Assembly: GCA_958296025.1 (NCBI GenBank)
Contig: OY282430.1
Span: forward strand, 310,001-374,000
Direction of reading: 5' to 3'
DNA from: an uncultured Pseudomonadales bacterium
GTDB taxonomy: Bacteria > Pseudomonadota > Gammaproteobacteria > Pseudomonadales > Azotimanducaceae
Length of the DNA stretch: 64,000 nucleotides
In this document: one piece after another, positions 19,279-28,000 of the stretch
Position numbering within the stretch: position 1 is the first letter of the stretch
How the letters are laid out: the number at the start of each line of letters is the position of its first letter
Notes under the pieces: generated by a model
Seen by the model: only the letters and a program-made list of their open reading frames with translations
Databases searched by the model: none
What the model was told of the DNA's origin: nothing
Program-made: the position numbers and the translations under genes

Positions 19279-20310
19279 ATGCAGTTTCAACTGCGCCAGC
19301 GGGGCCGGGCGAGCATGGACTTTGCCGCCGATCTGGGCGGCACTTTGGGCCGGCTCGGCCAAACGGTGGGCGGCAAGATCGCAGAAATGGATCTGGATGC
19401 CGACTTGGACCGGCGCATGGAGCAGGTGGAGGGGGCCTTGCAGGGCTTCAGCCCCCGCTGGTTCGCCTGCGGCATCGGCAATTGGCTGTCCCGGCAGCAC
19501 GGGCGGATTGCCGGCGATGCCTTTGCGGAAATCGAGGAGGAACTCGCGCCGACCTTTGAGGCCCTGCGCCGAGGTGGCAGCACCTTGGAGGTGCGGGACG
19601 GCTTTAGGCCCCCGGATTATTGGGTTGGGGTGGATTTTCATTGCACCGCCGGCGGTTGGACCCGGGAGCACCAAGGCTTCATCCACGGCGAACTGATCCA
19701 TCCGCTTTACGTCGCCAGGAACTTTCCCGGCCAGATCTTCCGACAGCGGGCCGAGGTGCTCAAGGCGTTGGGGCCGCGGCGCTATCGAAAGATTCTGGAG
19801 ATGGGCGCTTCCTCCGGGCATTACACCCTGCAGCTGGCGCAGGCGTACCCGGAGGCGGCGCTGACCGGTGTGGATCTGTCCATGCAGATGCTGGAACAGG
19901 CGCAACGGCTGGGCAACGAGCATGACTTCGCTTGGCGGTTGATCCAGGCCGCCGCGGAGGATACCGGGCTGCCAGCCGCTCAATACGATCTGGTCACTTC
20001 CTACATCCTCCTGCACGAGCTGCCGGCCCGGGCCGTCAAGGCAGTGTTCGCCGAAGCGTTTCGGCTGCTGGAGCCTGGCGGTACCCTGTTCATGGCGGAC
20101 GTGCGCCCCTTTCACGACCAGAGCCGGCTTGAGGAATGGCGGGCGTTGGATCTAGCCCAGCGGGGCGGTGAACCTTATTGGCGCGAATCCGCCAGCTTGG
20201 ACCTCGCCCTCGTCGCAGGGGAGGTGGGCTTCGCGGATGTTCGCAGCTACGGCTTGGGTGAGGGGCGTTATCCTTGGGTGACGTGGGCTACCAAGCCGGG
20301 GCGGTCATGA
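19279..20310 (+). CDS. Class I SAM-dependent methyltransferase, substrate unknown
   Basis: The 343-residue protein has a Rossmann methyltransferase domain at about 165-340, with motif I ILEMGASSGHYTLQLA, motif II acidic residue in LTGVDLSMQMLEQA, and YDLVTSYILLHELP at motif IV. The N-terminal 160 residues are family-specific and not recognised, so the methyl acceptor cannot be named. GAGGAGGG sits upstream of the ATG at 19279. It overlaps a short downstream gene by four bases (ATGA), and a KstD-like flavoprotein follows on the same strand, suggesting a three-gene unit. Confidence 0.8.
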   Translation: MQFQLRQRGRASMDFAADLGGTLGRLGQTVGGKIAEMDLDADLDRRMEQVEGALQGFSPRWFACGIGNWLSRQHGRIAGDAFAEIEEELAPTFEALRRGGSTLEVRDGFRPPDYWVGVDFHCTAGGWTREHQGFIHGELIHPLYVARNFPGQIFRQRAEVLKALGPRRYRKILEMGASSGHYTLQLAQAYPEAALTGVDLSMQMLEQAQRLGNEHDFAWRLIQAAAEDTGLPAAQYDLVTSYILLHELPARAVKAVFAEAFRLLEPGGTLFMADVRPFHDQSRLEEWRALDLAQRGGEPYWRESASLDLALVAGEVGFADVRSYGLGEGRYPWVTWATKPGRS

Positions 20311-20549
20311 CTTCCGGCACCGCCCACGGCGAGGCCCTGCTGCAGATGGTCCTGAACTTGACGCGGGAGCTTTGGATCGTCAAGGACCGTCAGCTGGTGA
20401 CGGAGCGCCTGCTTGCGGAAAGAGGCATCGATCTGGCCACGGAGATCGAGCGCCACCGACCCGAAGGAGAATTCGCCGAGGCGCTGGACGCACAGCGCCG
20501 GCAATTACTGGACCTTGTGCTGGAACCCGCCCTATCGTCAGATGCCTAG
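20307..20549 (+). CDS. Small conserved-looking protein of unknown function
   Basis: An 80-residue, mostly helical and charged protein without signal peptide or membrane segment. I do not recognise it. Its start overlaps the stop of the methyltransferase gene by four bases, which supports real translation as part of the same unit, and codon use matches its neighbours. It may be a partner subunit of the methyltransferase or of the flavoprotein that follows, but nothing in the sequence decides this. Confidence 0.6.
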   Translation: MTSGTAHGEALLQMVLNLTRELWIVKDRQLVTERLLAERGIDLATEIERHRPEGEFAEALDAQRRQLLDLVLEPALSSDA

Positions 20550-20624
20550 ACGGGACACTGGGCGCTACGATGCGCCAAGCCCCTTGCCGCTATCTCCTTG
20601 CTTGGCGGGTGGGAAGCTTCCCTG

Positions 20625-22046
20625 ATGACCTTGCTCCACCCATCGGCCGCTCAATTTCAATTGGAGGTGGAGGTCGCCGTCATCGGCGGCGGCGGTTGCG
20701 GCTTGACCGCTGCCTTGGCCGCCCAACAGCTGGGTGCCGAGGTGCTGGTGCTGGAGAGGGACCGCGCCACCTTGGGCACCACCGCCATGTCCACCGGATT
20801 GATTCCCGCCGCCGGCACCTGCTTTCAGCAGAGGGCCGGCGTCCGGGACAGCCCTGAGCGGCTCGCCGCCGACATTCTCGTCAAGGCCCGCCGTCAGACC
20901 GACGCTGAGATTGTCACTGCCTTGGCCAAGGAATCCGCCGCCACCGTGCATTGGCTGGCGGACAACGGAATACCCCTTTCCCTAGTTGATTCCTTTCTCT
21001 ACCCCGGCCATTCGATGCACCGCATGCACGGCACCCCAAACCGCACCGGTGCCGAGCTGATGGGCGCTCTCAGTGGTGCAGTGGAACGCGCCCAGATCCC
21101 GGTGCTTACCGAAGCCTTGGTGACGGACTTGTTTGCGGACGACCGGGGGCTTGTGCAAGGCCTGCGCTGTCGCCGGCCAGACGGCGGCATTGAGGACATC
21201 GGCTGTCGGGCGACGGTGCTGGCCTGCTGCGGCTTCGCCGGCAATGCCGGCCTAGTGGCCGAATACATCCCGGAGGTCGCCGGCGCGGTGTTCTTCGGTC
21301 ATCCCGGCAACAAGGGCGACGCGCTGCGCTGGGGCCGGGCCTTGGGGGCCGCCTTGGTCGATCTGCACGCCTACCAAGGCCACGGCGGCTTAGCCGCCAG
21401 CCACGGCATCCCCATCCTCTGGCCGGTCATCATGGAGGGCGGCTTCCAGGTCAATGCCGAGGGACGCCGGTTCTCAGACGAGTCCCAAGGCTATTCCGAG
21501 CAGGCCGTGCAGGTGGTCGCCCAGCCCGGTCATGCGGCCTACACCATCTTCGACCAGCGGCTGCATGAACTGATGCTGGAGTTCACCGACTACCGCGACG
21601 CCTTGGAGGCGCGGGCCGTTCGCCGAGGCGCGTCCTGGGGCGAACTGGCCGAAGCTCTGGGCCTGCCCGCCGCCGAACTCGAACGCACTGCACAGGGCGT
21701 GGCCGCCTACACCCAATCCGGCGCCGCCGACCCGTTCGGCCGGGTGTTTCTATCCCGCCCGCCCCTGCAGACGCCCTTCTTCGGCGTCAAAGTGCATGGT
21801 GCCCTGTTCCACACGCAGGGCGGCCTGAAGGTGAACGCTAGCGGCCGGGTGCTGCGCGAGAACGGCGAGCCTCTGCCCAACCTGTTCGCCGGCGGCGGCG
21901 CAGCCCGGGGTATTTCCGGCCCCTCCTGCTGGGGCTATCTGGCCGGCAACGGGCTGCTGACGGCGACCACCTTCGGCCGTTTGGCGGGCAAAGCCGCGGC
22001 GCAAATCCACCTTCGCAGAGGCGAGATATGCGGGACAGGACACTAA
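20625..22046 (+). CDS. FAD-binding dehydrogenase, fumarate reductase/3-ketosteroid dehydrogenase type
   Basis: Flavoprotein of 473 residues. The N-terminal dinucleotide fold VAVIGGGGCGLTAALAAQQLGAEVLVLERD (about 18-47) binds FAD, and the C-terminal FAD motif is NLFAGGGAARGISGPSCWGYLAGNGLLTA. The middle domain (GHSMHRMHGTPNRTG and later YTQSGAADPFGR) places it in the FAD_binding_2 group with fumarate reductases and 3-ketosteroid-delta-1-dehydrogenases. The substrate is unknown. The ATG at 20625 has GGGAAG upstream. The last codons (ICGTGH and the stop) are formed by the dispersed repeat at 22029-22045, so its natural C-terminus may have been altered. Confidence 0.85.
   Translation: MTLLHPSAAQFQLEVEVAVIGGGGCGLTAALAAQQLGAEVLVLERDRATLGTTAMSTGLIPAAGTCFQQRAGVRDSPERLAADILVKARRQTDAEIVTALAKESAATVHWLADNGIPLSLVDSFLYPGHSMHRMHGTPNRTGAELMGALSGAVERAQIPVLTEALVTDLFADDRGLVQGLRCRRPDGGIEDIGCRATVLACCGFAGNAGLVAEYIPEVAGAVFFGHPGNKGDALRWGRALGAALVDLHAYQGHGGLAASHGIPILWPVIMEGGFQVNAEGRRFSDESQGYSEQAVQVVAQPGHAAYTIFDQRLHELMLEFTDYRDALEARAVRRGASWGELAEALGLPAAELERTAQGVAAYTQSGAADPFGRVFLSRPPLQTPFFGVKVHGALFHTQGGLKVNASGRVLRENGEPLPNLFAGGGAARGISGPSCWGYLAGNGLLTATTFGRLAGKAAAQIHLRRGEICGTGH
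22029..22045 (+). repeat. Dispersed repeat copy A (core TGCGGGACAGGACACTA)
   Basis: The 17-base core is identical to that in copy B (42862-42878 region) and, reversed, to copy D at 62567-62589. Both convergent genes here terminate in it: the flavoprotein with TAA at 22044-22046 and the double serine-hydrolase with TAG at 22043-22045 on the other strand. Confidence 0.75.
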
Positions 22047-24499
22047 GGCGCCTGAGGCAGCAGCGCGATGCCAGTGGCGGCTTGCAGCCGGCGCAGCAGG
22101 AAGTTTGGCAGATAGGCGTTGTCCCAAGGCGCGTCTTCCGGGGGCTGTGCGCCCAAACGCATGACCAGCAGCTGGTGTCGGGGAATGTGGTAGCTCACCT
22201 GATGCCCATTGCCGTCGAACAGGAATAAGTCCTTGTCCAGATAGGGCTCGCTATGCCGAGTCTTGCCGAACGGAATGTCCGGGTGCGCCGCGCCGCGCCG
22301 TTCGATGAAGGCGCCGGCGACGTAGAGGCCCATGGCCGCATGGGGGTTTTGCGGGCTGGGCGCGGTCATTTCAGCGACGAACCCCTCCGGCAGCAGGCGG
22401 CGGCCGTTCCAGACGCCATCCTGCATCAGCAGGATGGACAGGCGCAGATAGGTTTCTCCAGGCAGCAAGGCGCAGCAGCCGGAATGGGCGGTGCCGCCGG
22501 GTCGGTTCACCCAGATGGACCCGCCGGCGGCGCCCAAGGGCTGCAGCACGGCCTCGCCAAGCCAATCTTGGTAGGGGCGCCCCGTGGCCCGTTCGAGGAT
22601 GGGTGCGATCAGTTCGCCGTTGGCGTTGGAGTAGTCGTACCGGGCACCCGGTTCGGCGACCAAGGGATAGTCCTTGAGGATGGCCTGAATATGGTAGGGA
22701 TGCAGGTAGGCGCGGTTCATGATGTGCCCCGCCTCCACCGCAAAGGTCTGCGGCGCCAGCCCGGAGCGCATCTGCAACAGCTGACGCAGGGTGATGGCGC
22801 CCCGCTTTGTTCCCCGCCACTCGAACAGATAGTCCTCGATGGGCTGATCTAGGCTTTTAATGAAGCCAAGCTGCATGGCCCGGGCCACGGCCAGCACGGA
22901 CAGGGGCTTGGCCAAGGAGCGGGAGACCAGCAGCTCCTCCCGCTGCCCGCCGAAGTATTCGGCCAGCGCCAGCCGGCCCCTGTGCCAGATGAACAGGGCA
23001 CTGGAGTTCGCTGCGCCCATGCGCCCCAAAAGTTCGCTGCGGTCGGCTTCGTCCAGCCAAGGCGCCGCGTCCGGCGCCACGGGCAGGAAGCGGTGGTTCG
23101 CAGCCCCCGGCAGGGGTGCGAGGGGGTCGTAGCCGCCCAGCCCAGTGCCGCTGCGGGCCTCGCGGAATAGCCGCTGCAGCCGCTTTTGATAAACCGCCTC
23201 GCCTTGATTTTCGGCGTAGGCTGCGGCGGCCTCTCGGCCGCGGGCTTCCATCAGCCCGCCCAGCAGCAGGTTGGGAATGACGGAATCGTCGTAGTCGAAG
23301 GAGGGTTCGCCCACCCGAGCGACCACTAGCTGGGCCGAGGGCGCCGCATAGACGCGCTGGCCGCCGAACCCGTCCAGAAAGTAAAGGTCCGGCGCCAGAT
23401 AGGGCTGCCGATGAGGAATGGTCAATTCCGTGCCGGGGCCATAGGAGCGGCGGGGCTGCCAAGCGATGCCGCGCCAGACGTGCAGCCCATAGGCCGGATT
23501 GGCCGCAGCGGCGGCGAACAGGTTGGCGACGGACTCCAAGCTGAGCAAGCGGCGCCCGCCGTATTCACCGTCTTTGGCGAGCAGGATGCCGATGGCGAGC
23601 CAGTCCTCTAAACCGGCCTCCAAGCCGGCGAAGTAACGCGGGCTGCCCCCCTCCCGCTCCAGCCAGAGGTGCGCCGGGCCGTTGCCCAAGGGCCGCCAAA
23701 GACGCTGGCCGAGATACTTGGCATAGCGCAGGTCTTGTGCCGCCAAGGCGTCCTCTAAGGCGGCGCCAAGGATTTGCGAGTTGGCGTTGTTGTAGTTGAA
23801 CTGAACGCCGAGGGGCTGTGTCTGGGCGTAGTTCAGCGCGGTTTCCCGGATGCGGGAGGAAAAGGTCAAATTCATCGCATCCGGCGATGCAGAGTTGAGC
23901 GAATGGTGCTCCAGACCGCTGCTGTGGGTTAGCAATTGCCGCAAGGTGATTTGGCCGCGGTCGTCCTCGGCCCAGGCGTTGATGTAACGGCCAACGGGAT
24001 CGTCTAGGCTGTCAATGACGCCATCCTCGATCGCGGCCAGCACCATCATGGCCAGCACGGTCTTGTGCATGGAGTAGGTCGCTGTGCGGGTGCTTGGCCC
24101 GAATCCGTCGCTGAACCGGCTGGCCACGAGCTTGCCGCCATGCCACACCATCAACCCCCGGCCTCGGTGGCGCTCCGAGTATTGCAGAACTTCCTGCAGG
24201 GCTTGGGGCGCGGGAAAGGCCGCCGGTTCAAAGGGCCAGCGCGGTGCCGCGTCATCCGCAGCCGCCGCACCCGGTACAGGTTCCTTTGGTTGCCGCCAAC
24301 CCAAATCCGAGATGCCGGGCTGCCGCGCCAAGGCGGCTAGGTTGCGGGCCAGTATCGGGTCCTCCGGTGCCGGTGCCGGGTCCGCCGGCTCCTCCGACGG
24401 AGCAGCGCAGGCCGCCAGGGCCAGCAGCGCCACCCAAATGCCGGCCCGCAGGTTTCGCCAAACGCCGTGGCGCCCCCTAGAGTGGTTCACCCCCATCAT
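22043..24499 (-). CDS. Exported lipoprotein with two tandem class C beta-lactamase-like serine hydrolase domains
   Basis: An 818-residue protein starting with a signal peptide and lipobox LALAAC (Cys31). Two homologous serine-hydrolase (beta-lactamase/PBP4-like) domains follow. The first has SMHK at 143-146 and YNN near 236; the second has SLAK at 528-531 and the tyrosine motif YDYSNANGEL. Each half also has an LRQLLxxxSGL segment and a C-terminal IPH-or-HIP...VVxRxG strand, so the duplication is clear. Both nucleophile motifs are intact. It is the last gene of a four-gene minus-strand unit whose other products are also exported. Starts at 24499 and 24496 are both ATG behind GGGGGCGG. The substrate is unknown. 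Confidence 0.85.
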   Translation of the reverse strand: MMGVNHSRGRHGVWRNLRAGIWVALLALAACAAPSEEPADPAPAPEDPILARNLAALARQPGISDLGWRQPKEPVPGAAAADDAAPRWPFEPAAFPAPQALQEVLQYSERHRGRGLMVWHGGKLVASRFSDGFGPSTRTATYSMHKTVLAMMVLAAIEDGVIDSLDDPVGRYINAWAEDDRGQITLRQLLTHSSGLEHHSLNSASPDAMNLTFSSRIRETALNYAQTQPLGVQFNYNNANSQILGAALEDALAAQDLRYAKYLGQRLWRPLGNGPAHLWLEREGGSPRYFAGLEAGLEDWLAIGILLAKDGEYGGRRLLSLESVANLFAAAAANPAYGLHVWRGIAWQPRRSYGPGTELTIPHRQPYLAPDLYFLDGFGGQRVYAAPSAQLVVARVGEPSFDYDDSVIPNLLLGGLMEARGREAAAAYAENQGEAVYQKRLQRLFREARSGTGLGGYDPLAPLPGAANHRFLPVAPDAAPWLDEADRSELLGRMGAANSSALFIWHRGRLALAEYFGGQREELLVSRSLAKPLSVLAVARAMQLGFIKSLDQPIEDYLFEWRGTKRGAITLRQLLQMRSGLAPQTFAVEAGHIMNRAYLHPYHIQAILKDYPLVAEPGARYDYSNANGELIAPILERATGRPYQDWLGEAVLQPLGAAGGSIWVNRPGGTAHSGCCALLPGETYLRLSILLMQDGVWNGRRLLPEGFVAEMTAPSPQNPHAAMGLYVAGAFIERRGAAHPDIPFGKTRHSEPYLDKDLFLFDGNGHQVSYHIPRHQLLVMRLGAQPPEDAPWDNAYLPNFLLRRLQAATGIALLPQAP

Positions 24500-24598
24500 G
24501 CGTCCGCCCCCGTCGCCGCCATCCAACCAACGTTCCACCAAGGATAGCCTCGACTTCACCCAAGCATCGCCCCGTCGTGCGCGGTGACGCCTTGCCGT

Positions 24599-24630
24599 GA
24601 AACGCAAGTCCCGCACAGCTAAACCCCACT
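24599..24630 (+). repeat. Partial copy E of the dispersed repeat
   Basis: A 32-base stretch around AAGTCCCGC and CAGCTAAACCC matches 42826-42857, the left half of repeat copy B, with three substitutions and two one-base indels. The right half with the GCGGGACAGGACACTA core is missing here. It lies between the double hydrolase gene and the DUF1838 gene. Confidence 0.55.
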
Positions 24631-24658
24631 GATTGGCCGGCCGGCACACGCGAGAAGA

Positions 24659-25705
24659 CTACGGCTTCACCGGTGCCGGCTTCTGTGTGCGGGCATAGTT
24701 TTCCAAGCTGGACAGGCTGGGTTCCTCCCACTTGGCGGGTGCGTCGAAGTACTTGGGGAAATGCTTCTCCGCGTAGGCGAGGATTGTCGGCGAGGCCATG
24801 CTGAGGTCGTCGTAACCGCCCATGCTGCCCAAGTAGAAGATGTGCCCAGGCGCCTGCCCCATGAGCATCCAAGGCAGCCAAGGGGTGATGCGGGTCCAGG
24901 AGCCGCTGTAGTTCAGCGATGGGATGGATGCGTCCTCCAGCTCCTCGCGGCGGATGACGTAGCGGAACATCTCGGAGACCCGGTTCATGGGGCCGGCGGA
25001 TTCCCGCGGCCACTTGTCCGGCTGCAGGGCGGAGGGGTAGTGGAGGTGAATGTCCGCCGACAACATGACGGTGTTGGGCCGGGTGATCCGCCAAGGCAGC
25101 AGCAACGGCGTCCGTTGTTCGTCCGGCTTGTTCAGGCCGCCGTAGGTCGGCCCCTTGGGGCGGTATTTCTCGACCAGCATGTTGAACGGATCGTTGGCGA
25201 TATGCACCACGGGTACCGTCTCGTCGGTGTAGGGGTTGCGGTAGGTTTCCAGCACTTCGCCGGTTTCCAGGTCCGTGTAGAACAACACTTCCCGCAGCAC
25301 CTTCTGATAGGCACCGCCGCCGGCGTCGATCAGCCTTGCCTTGGAGAAGCCCTCAAAGCCCATCAGCGGCTTGACCATTTGGCCATCCACCACGCCATGC
25401 ACCACTCCGGCGTACCAGCCGCTCTTGACCTCGCCAAACTTCAGCGAACCCTGCAAGCGGGCGAAGGCGTCCCGGTTCCATTCCGGATCCCGGAATTTCT
25501 CCGGCAGGGAGGGATCGAAGCTGGCCTTGGGCGCGGCCGAGGCCAAGGCTTGGTTGGACGCGGGACCCGCTAAGCCGCCCAGCAGCGCCGCGCCGCCGAC
25601 GCCTAGGCCGCCGTGCAGCAGGGACCGGCGGCCGATTCCCTTGTCGGCGGGGTCAGTGGCGACGCGGCCGGCAGCCGATTTGGTTTGCGTCTGATCTCGG
25701 TTCAT
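24659..25705 (-). CDS. DUF1838-family protein with Tat signal
   Basis: A 348-residue protein with a twin-arginine leader (GRRSLLHGGLGVGGAALLGG, about 25-44), so it is probably exported folded, which usually implies a cofactor. The rest matches the DUF1838 pattern as I know it: GEVKSGWYAGVVHGVVDGQ, a Trp- and Tyr-rich middle, and the C-terminal GQAPGHIFYLGSMGG. No biochemical role is known to me. The start overlaps the stop of the cytochrome fusion gene by four bases, so it is made together with it, and it may exchange electrons with that cytochrome. This last point is inference. Confidence 0.8.
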   Translation of the reverse strand: MNRDQTQTKSAAGRVATDPADKGIGRRSLLHGGLGVGGAALLGGLAGPASNQALASAAPKASFDPSLPEKFRDPEWNRDAFARLQGSLKFGEVKSGWYAGVVHGVVDGQMVKPLMGFEGFSKARLIDAGGGAYQKVLREVLFYTDLETGEVLETYRNPYTDETVPVVHIANDPFNMLVEKYRPKGPTYGGLNKPDEQRTPLLLPWRITRPNTVMLSADIHLHYPSALQPDKWPRESAGPMNRVSEMFRYVIRREELEDASIPSLNYSGSWTRITPWLPWMLMGQAPGHIFYLGSMGGYDDLSMASPTILAYAEKHFPKYFDAPAKWEEPSLSSLENYARTQKPAPVKP

Positions 25706-26970
25706 TCCTCCTCCTCCCGGCGATGGGACGCCGGCATGGTTTCACGTTTGAGCAAGTTGATGACTGCGGCTTGGCGGTCGGCACCGACCACCGGGCCGCT
25801 GGAAATAATCATGGAGGTGCCCGGCAGGAATCCGTCCGGGTCGGCCAGATAGGCCGCCAAGGTTTCGTCGTTCCACACCAAGCCTTGAGCGCCGGCTTCG
25901 GCCATCGCCTCCGAAAAGTGGAAGTTGGGCACAGTTCCCGCCCGCTGCCCGAAAATCGCATGAAGATTGGGCCCCACCAAGTGCGGCTCGTTGCGCTGGA
26001 ATGTGTGGCAGAACCGGCACCAGCGGAAGGTCTCCGCATCTACTTGGCCCTCGAAGTCCGTGGCCGGGCGAACGCGCACGTTGGCCACTGGCGCTTGATG
26101 GGAACTGATCCCCGGCGGTGCCGCAACCGCCACGCCCATGGACCAAGGCGTGACGCGAAACATCAGGTGCGGCACATAGAGGCCATAAGCGGAGATGGCG
26201 ATCAGGCCGGCGGCCGCGGCGCCCGCCCAGGCCCAGTGGCCGCCAGTCGGACCGTATTCCTGGGGACGGGCGGCCAAGCCCGCCTTGCCGAGCAGAATGG
26301 CAAGCCCCCAAACCAACGGGGTGGCGGCCAGGAACCAGGCGGCCGCACGAAACCCGGGCGCCGGCGCCTGAAAGGAGTTGAGCGCGTACACCATGATGAG
26401 GATGGAGAGGTAGAACATGGGGCCGAAGCCGGCGGGGAAGGCGCGGATCAGCCCGGTGCGGTAGCGCACCAGGGTGTAGATGCCGGTGAGCACGGCGGCG
26501 GCGGCCAGCAGCCGGGTGGTGAAGCCAAGGCCGGAATGAAAGTAGCCACTGAACTGCCAGAGCGGCCGGGAAGGCTCCATCAGGTTGGGCAGATCGAACA
26601 GGCCGGCGAAGTGCAGCCGGTGCCCCTCCCCCCAACCGTAGCCGAAGCCGAGCAAGGCGCCCAGCAGCAGAAACCACAGGGTCAGCAGGCACAGGCCGTT
26701 GATCCAGCGTACGCACGGTTGCGGCAGCTGCCCGGCGGTAGGCCGCTGCTCGAAGCGCAGCCAGAGCACCAACCGCCAGATGGCGAACAGCAGCAGCCCA
26801 ATGCCCAGCGCATAGTGAATGCCCCGATACTCGTCGCGCAGCAGTGACGTCTTTTCGGTGCGCGGCAGAACGGTGTTCAAAACCCCTAGGGCGACGAACA
26901 GGAATGCTATGCACCAACCAACCCAGCGGCTGGCCCGGGATTCACCAGAGTAGCCGTCAAGGAAGCGCAT
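25702..26970 (-). CDS. Membrane cytochrome b561-type protein fused to a C-terminal cytochrome c domain
   Basis: The 422-residue product has six or more hydrophobic segments between residues 15 and 270, with candidate haem-b histidines at 52, 120 and 145 in b561-like contexts (RGIHYALGIGLLLF, FSGYFHSGLGF). A periplasmic c-type domain follows, with the haem-binding CRFCH at 318-322 and a distal ligand Met387 in LPGTSM. Such a b-c fusion can pass electrons between the quinone pool and a periplasmic partner. The ATG at 26970 was preferred over an upstream frame opening because the first membrane segment then begins at about residue 15. It lies between a fibrillin-like gene and a Tat-exported protein. 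Confidence 0.85.
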   Translation of the reverse strand: MRFLDGYSGESRASRWVGWCIAFLFVALGVLNTVLPRTEKTSLLRDEYRGIHYALGIGLLLFAIWRLVLWLRFEQRPTAGQLPQPCVRWINGLCLLTLWFLLLGALLGFGYGWGEGHRLHFAGLFDLPNLMEPSRPLWQFSGYFHSGLGFTTRLLAAAAVLTGIYTLVRYRTGLIRAFPAGFGPMFYLSILIMVYALNSFQAPAPGFRAAAWFLAATPLVWGLAILLGKAGLAARPQEYGPTGGHWAWAGAAAAGLIAISAYGLYVPHLMFRVTPWSMGVAVAAPPGISSHQAPVANVRVRPATDFEGQVDAETFRWCRFCHTFQRNEPHLVGPNLHAIFGQRAGTVPNFHFSEAMAEAGAQGLVWNDETLAAYLADPDGFLPGTSMIISSGPVVGADRQAAVINLLKRETMPASHRREEEE

Positions 26971-27072
26971 CGCCGCCGGCCTCAGCCCTGCCAAGGCGAA
27001 TCGCGCCAGCCGCGCACTTCTCGCCAGTTCCTTTCCAACGCAACGGTCACGGCGTCCGGCCAACGGCGGCGA

Positions 27073-27807
27073 CTAATGAACCTTGCGCAGAATCGCCACA
27101 TAGGTCTTGCCGCGGTTAATGCGCAGATCGTTGTCCAGGTAGGTGACTTCGGAGGTGGCGGCCGGCTTGGAGAGGTCCACGGGCACATTCACCGCCAAGG
27201 GCGTTGCCTCGGGCAATGCTAAGGCAGTGCGCAGTTGCTCCAAGGTCACGTCCGCCCGTCCAGGCAGAAATTCGATGCGGCGGAAGCGCACTTGCAGGAA
27301 GTTGGGCGCCTCTTCGGCCACATCGGTGAAGGCGGTCGCCACATGCAGCAGAGGGATGTTCCGATCCCCAGCGGTCATCACCATCATGTTGCGGTAGAAG
27401 CGCTCCGCCGGGCGCAGTTCCTGCAGCACCACTTGGGAGAGCGCCTTGCCGCCGGCATGGCCGCCGCCGGGAAGGGCGCGGGTCATGAAGCTCACCTCGA
27501 TCTCCCCCACCACGCCTTGGGAACTGAACAGGCTCACCCACTGGCCGGACAGCCGCGCTAGATTGGCCCGCAGGTCCGGCGGGCCACCGGCCGCCTGCTC
27601 CAAGCGGGCCGCGGCGGCGTCAATGCGGGCCGTCAGTTCCTCGTTAGCTGGGACGCCGGGCCGGTAGTCCGTCAACGCCTCGAAAAGCGCCGCCTTGGCC
27701 GCCGCCACCCCATCCGCTTCAGCCATCTTCGCGTCCTCAGCCAACGCCCCGCCGAACGCCGCCGGTCCCGTCAAGGCGAAAACGAACATCATCATGCCGA
27801 ATTTCAT
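27073..27807 (-). CDS. Exported PAP/fibrillin-like (plastid-lipid-associated) domain protein
   Basis: A 244-residue protein with a signal peptide of about 23 residues (ending GALAED). The C-terminal segment YLDNDLRINRGKTYVAILRK is the hallmark of the PAP/fibrillin domain. In plants and cyanobacteria this domain is associated with carotenoids, quinones and other lipids. Here it is exported and first in a unit with a cytochrome fusion, a DUF1838 protein and a double serine hydrolase, which suggests handling of a hydrophobic substrate in the periplasm. The domain call rests on the C-terminal pattern and is of moderate certainty. Confidence 0.7.
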   Translation of the reverse strand: MKFGMMMFVFALTGPAAFGGALAEDAKMAEADGVAAAKAALFEALTDYRPGVPANEELTARIDAAAARLEQAAGGPPDLRANLARLSGQWVSLFSSQGVVGEIEVSFMTRALPGGGHAGGKALSQVVLQELRPAERFYRNMMVMTAGDRNIPLLHVATAFTDVAEEAPNFLQVRFRRIEFLPGRADVTLEQLRTALALPEATPLAVNVPVDLSKPAATSEVTYLDNDLRINRGKTYVAILRKVH

Positions 27808-28000
27808 TGCGCTTTCCTTATGTGGTCATCGAAACCGCGCAGACATCTTTCTGGCGGATGTTGCGCCCTAGCCGGAACCGGGATTCGCCCACCGACCCGG
27901 CGTTTCCGCGCCGCCGGAGTGCCGACTTCACACCATGCCACCCCAATGTTCGCACCGCCGCTAGACGCCCCCAAGTTTGGGCTGGACGCCATTGTGCATC

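Noticed and set aside
25723..26847. Open frame of 374 codons on the plus strand
   Set aside because: Antisense to the cytochrome fusion gene; the opposite strand has clear haem motifs and membrane segments while this one has none.
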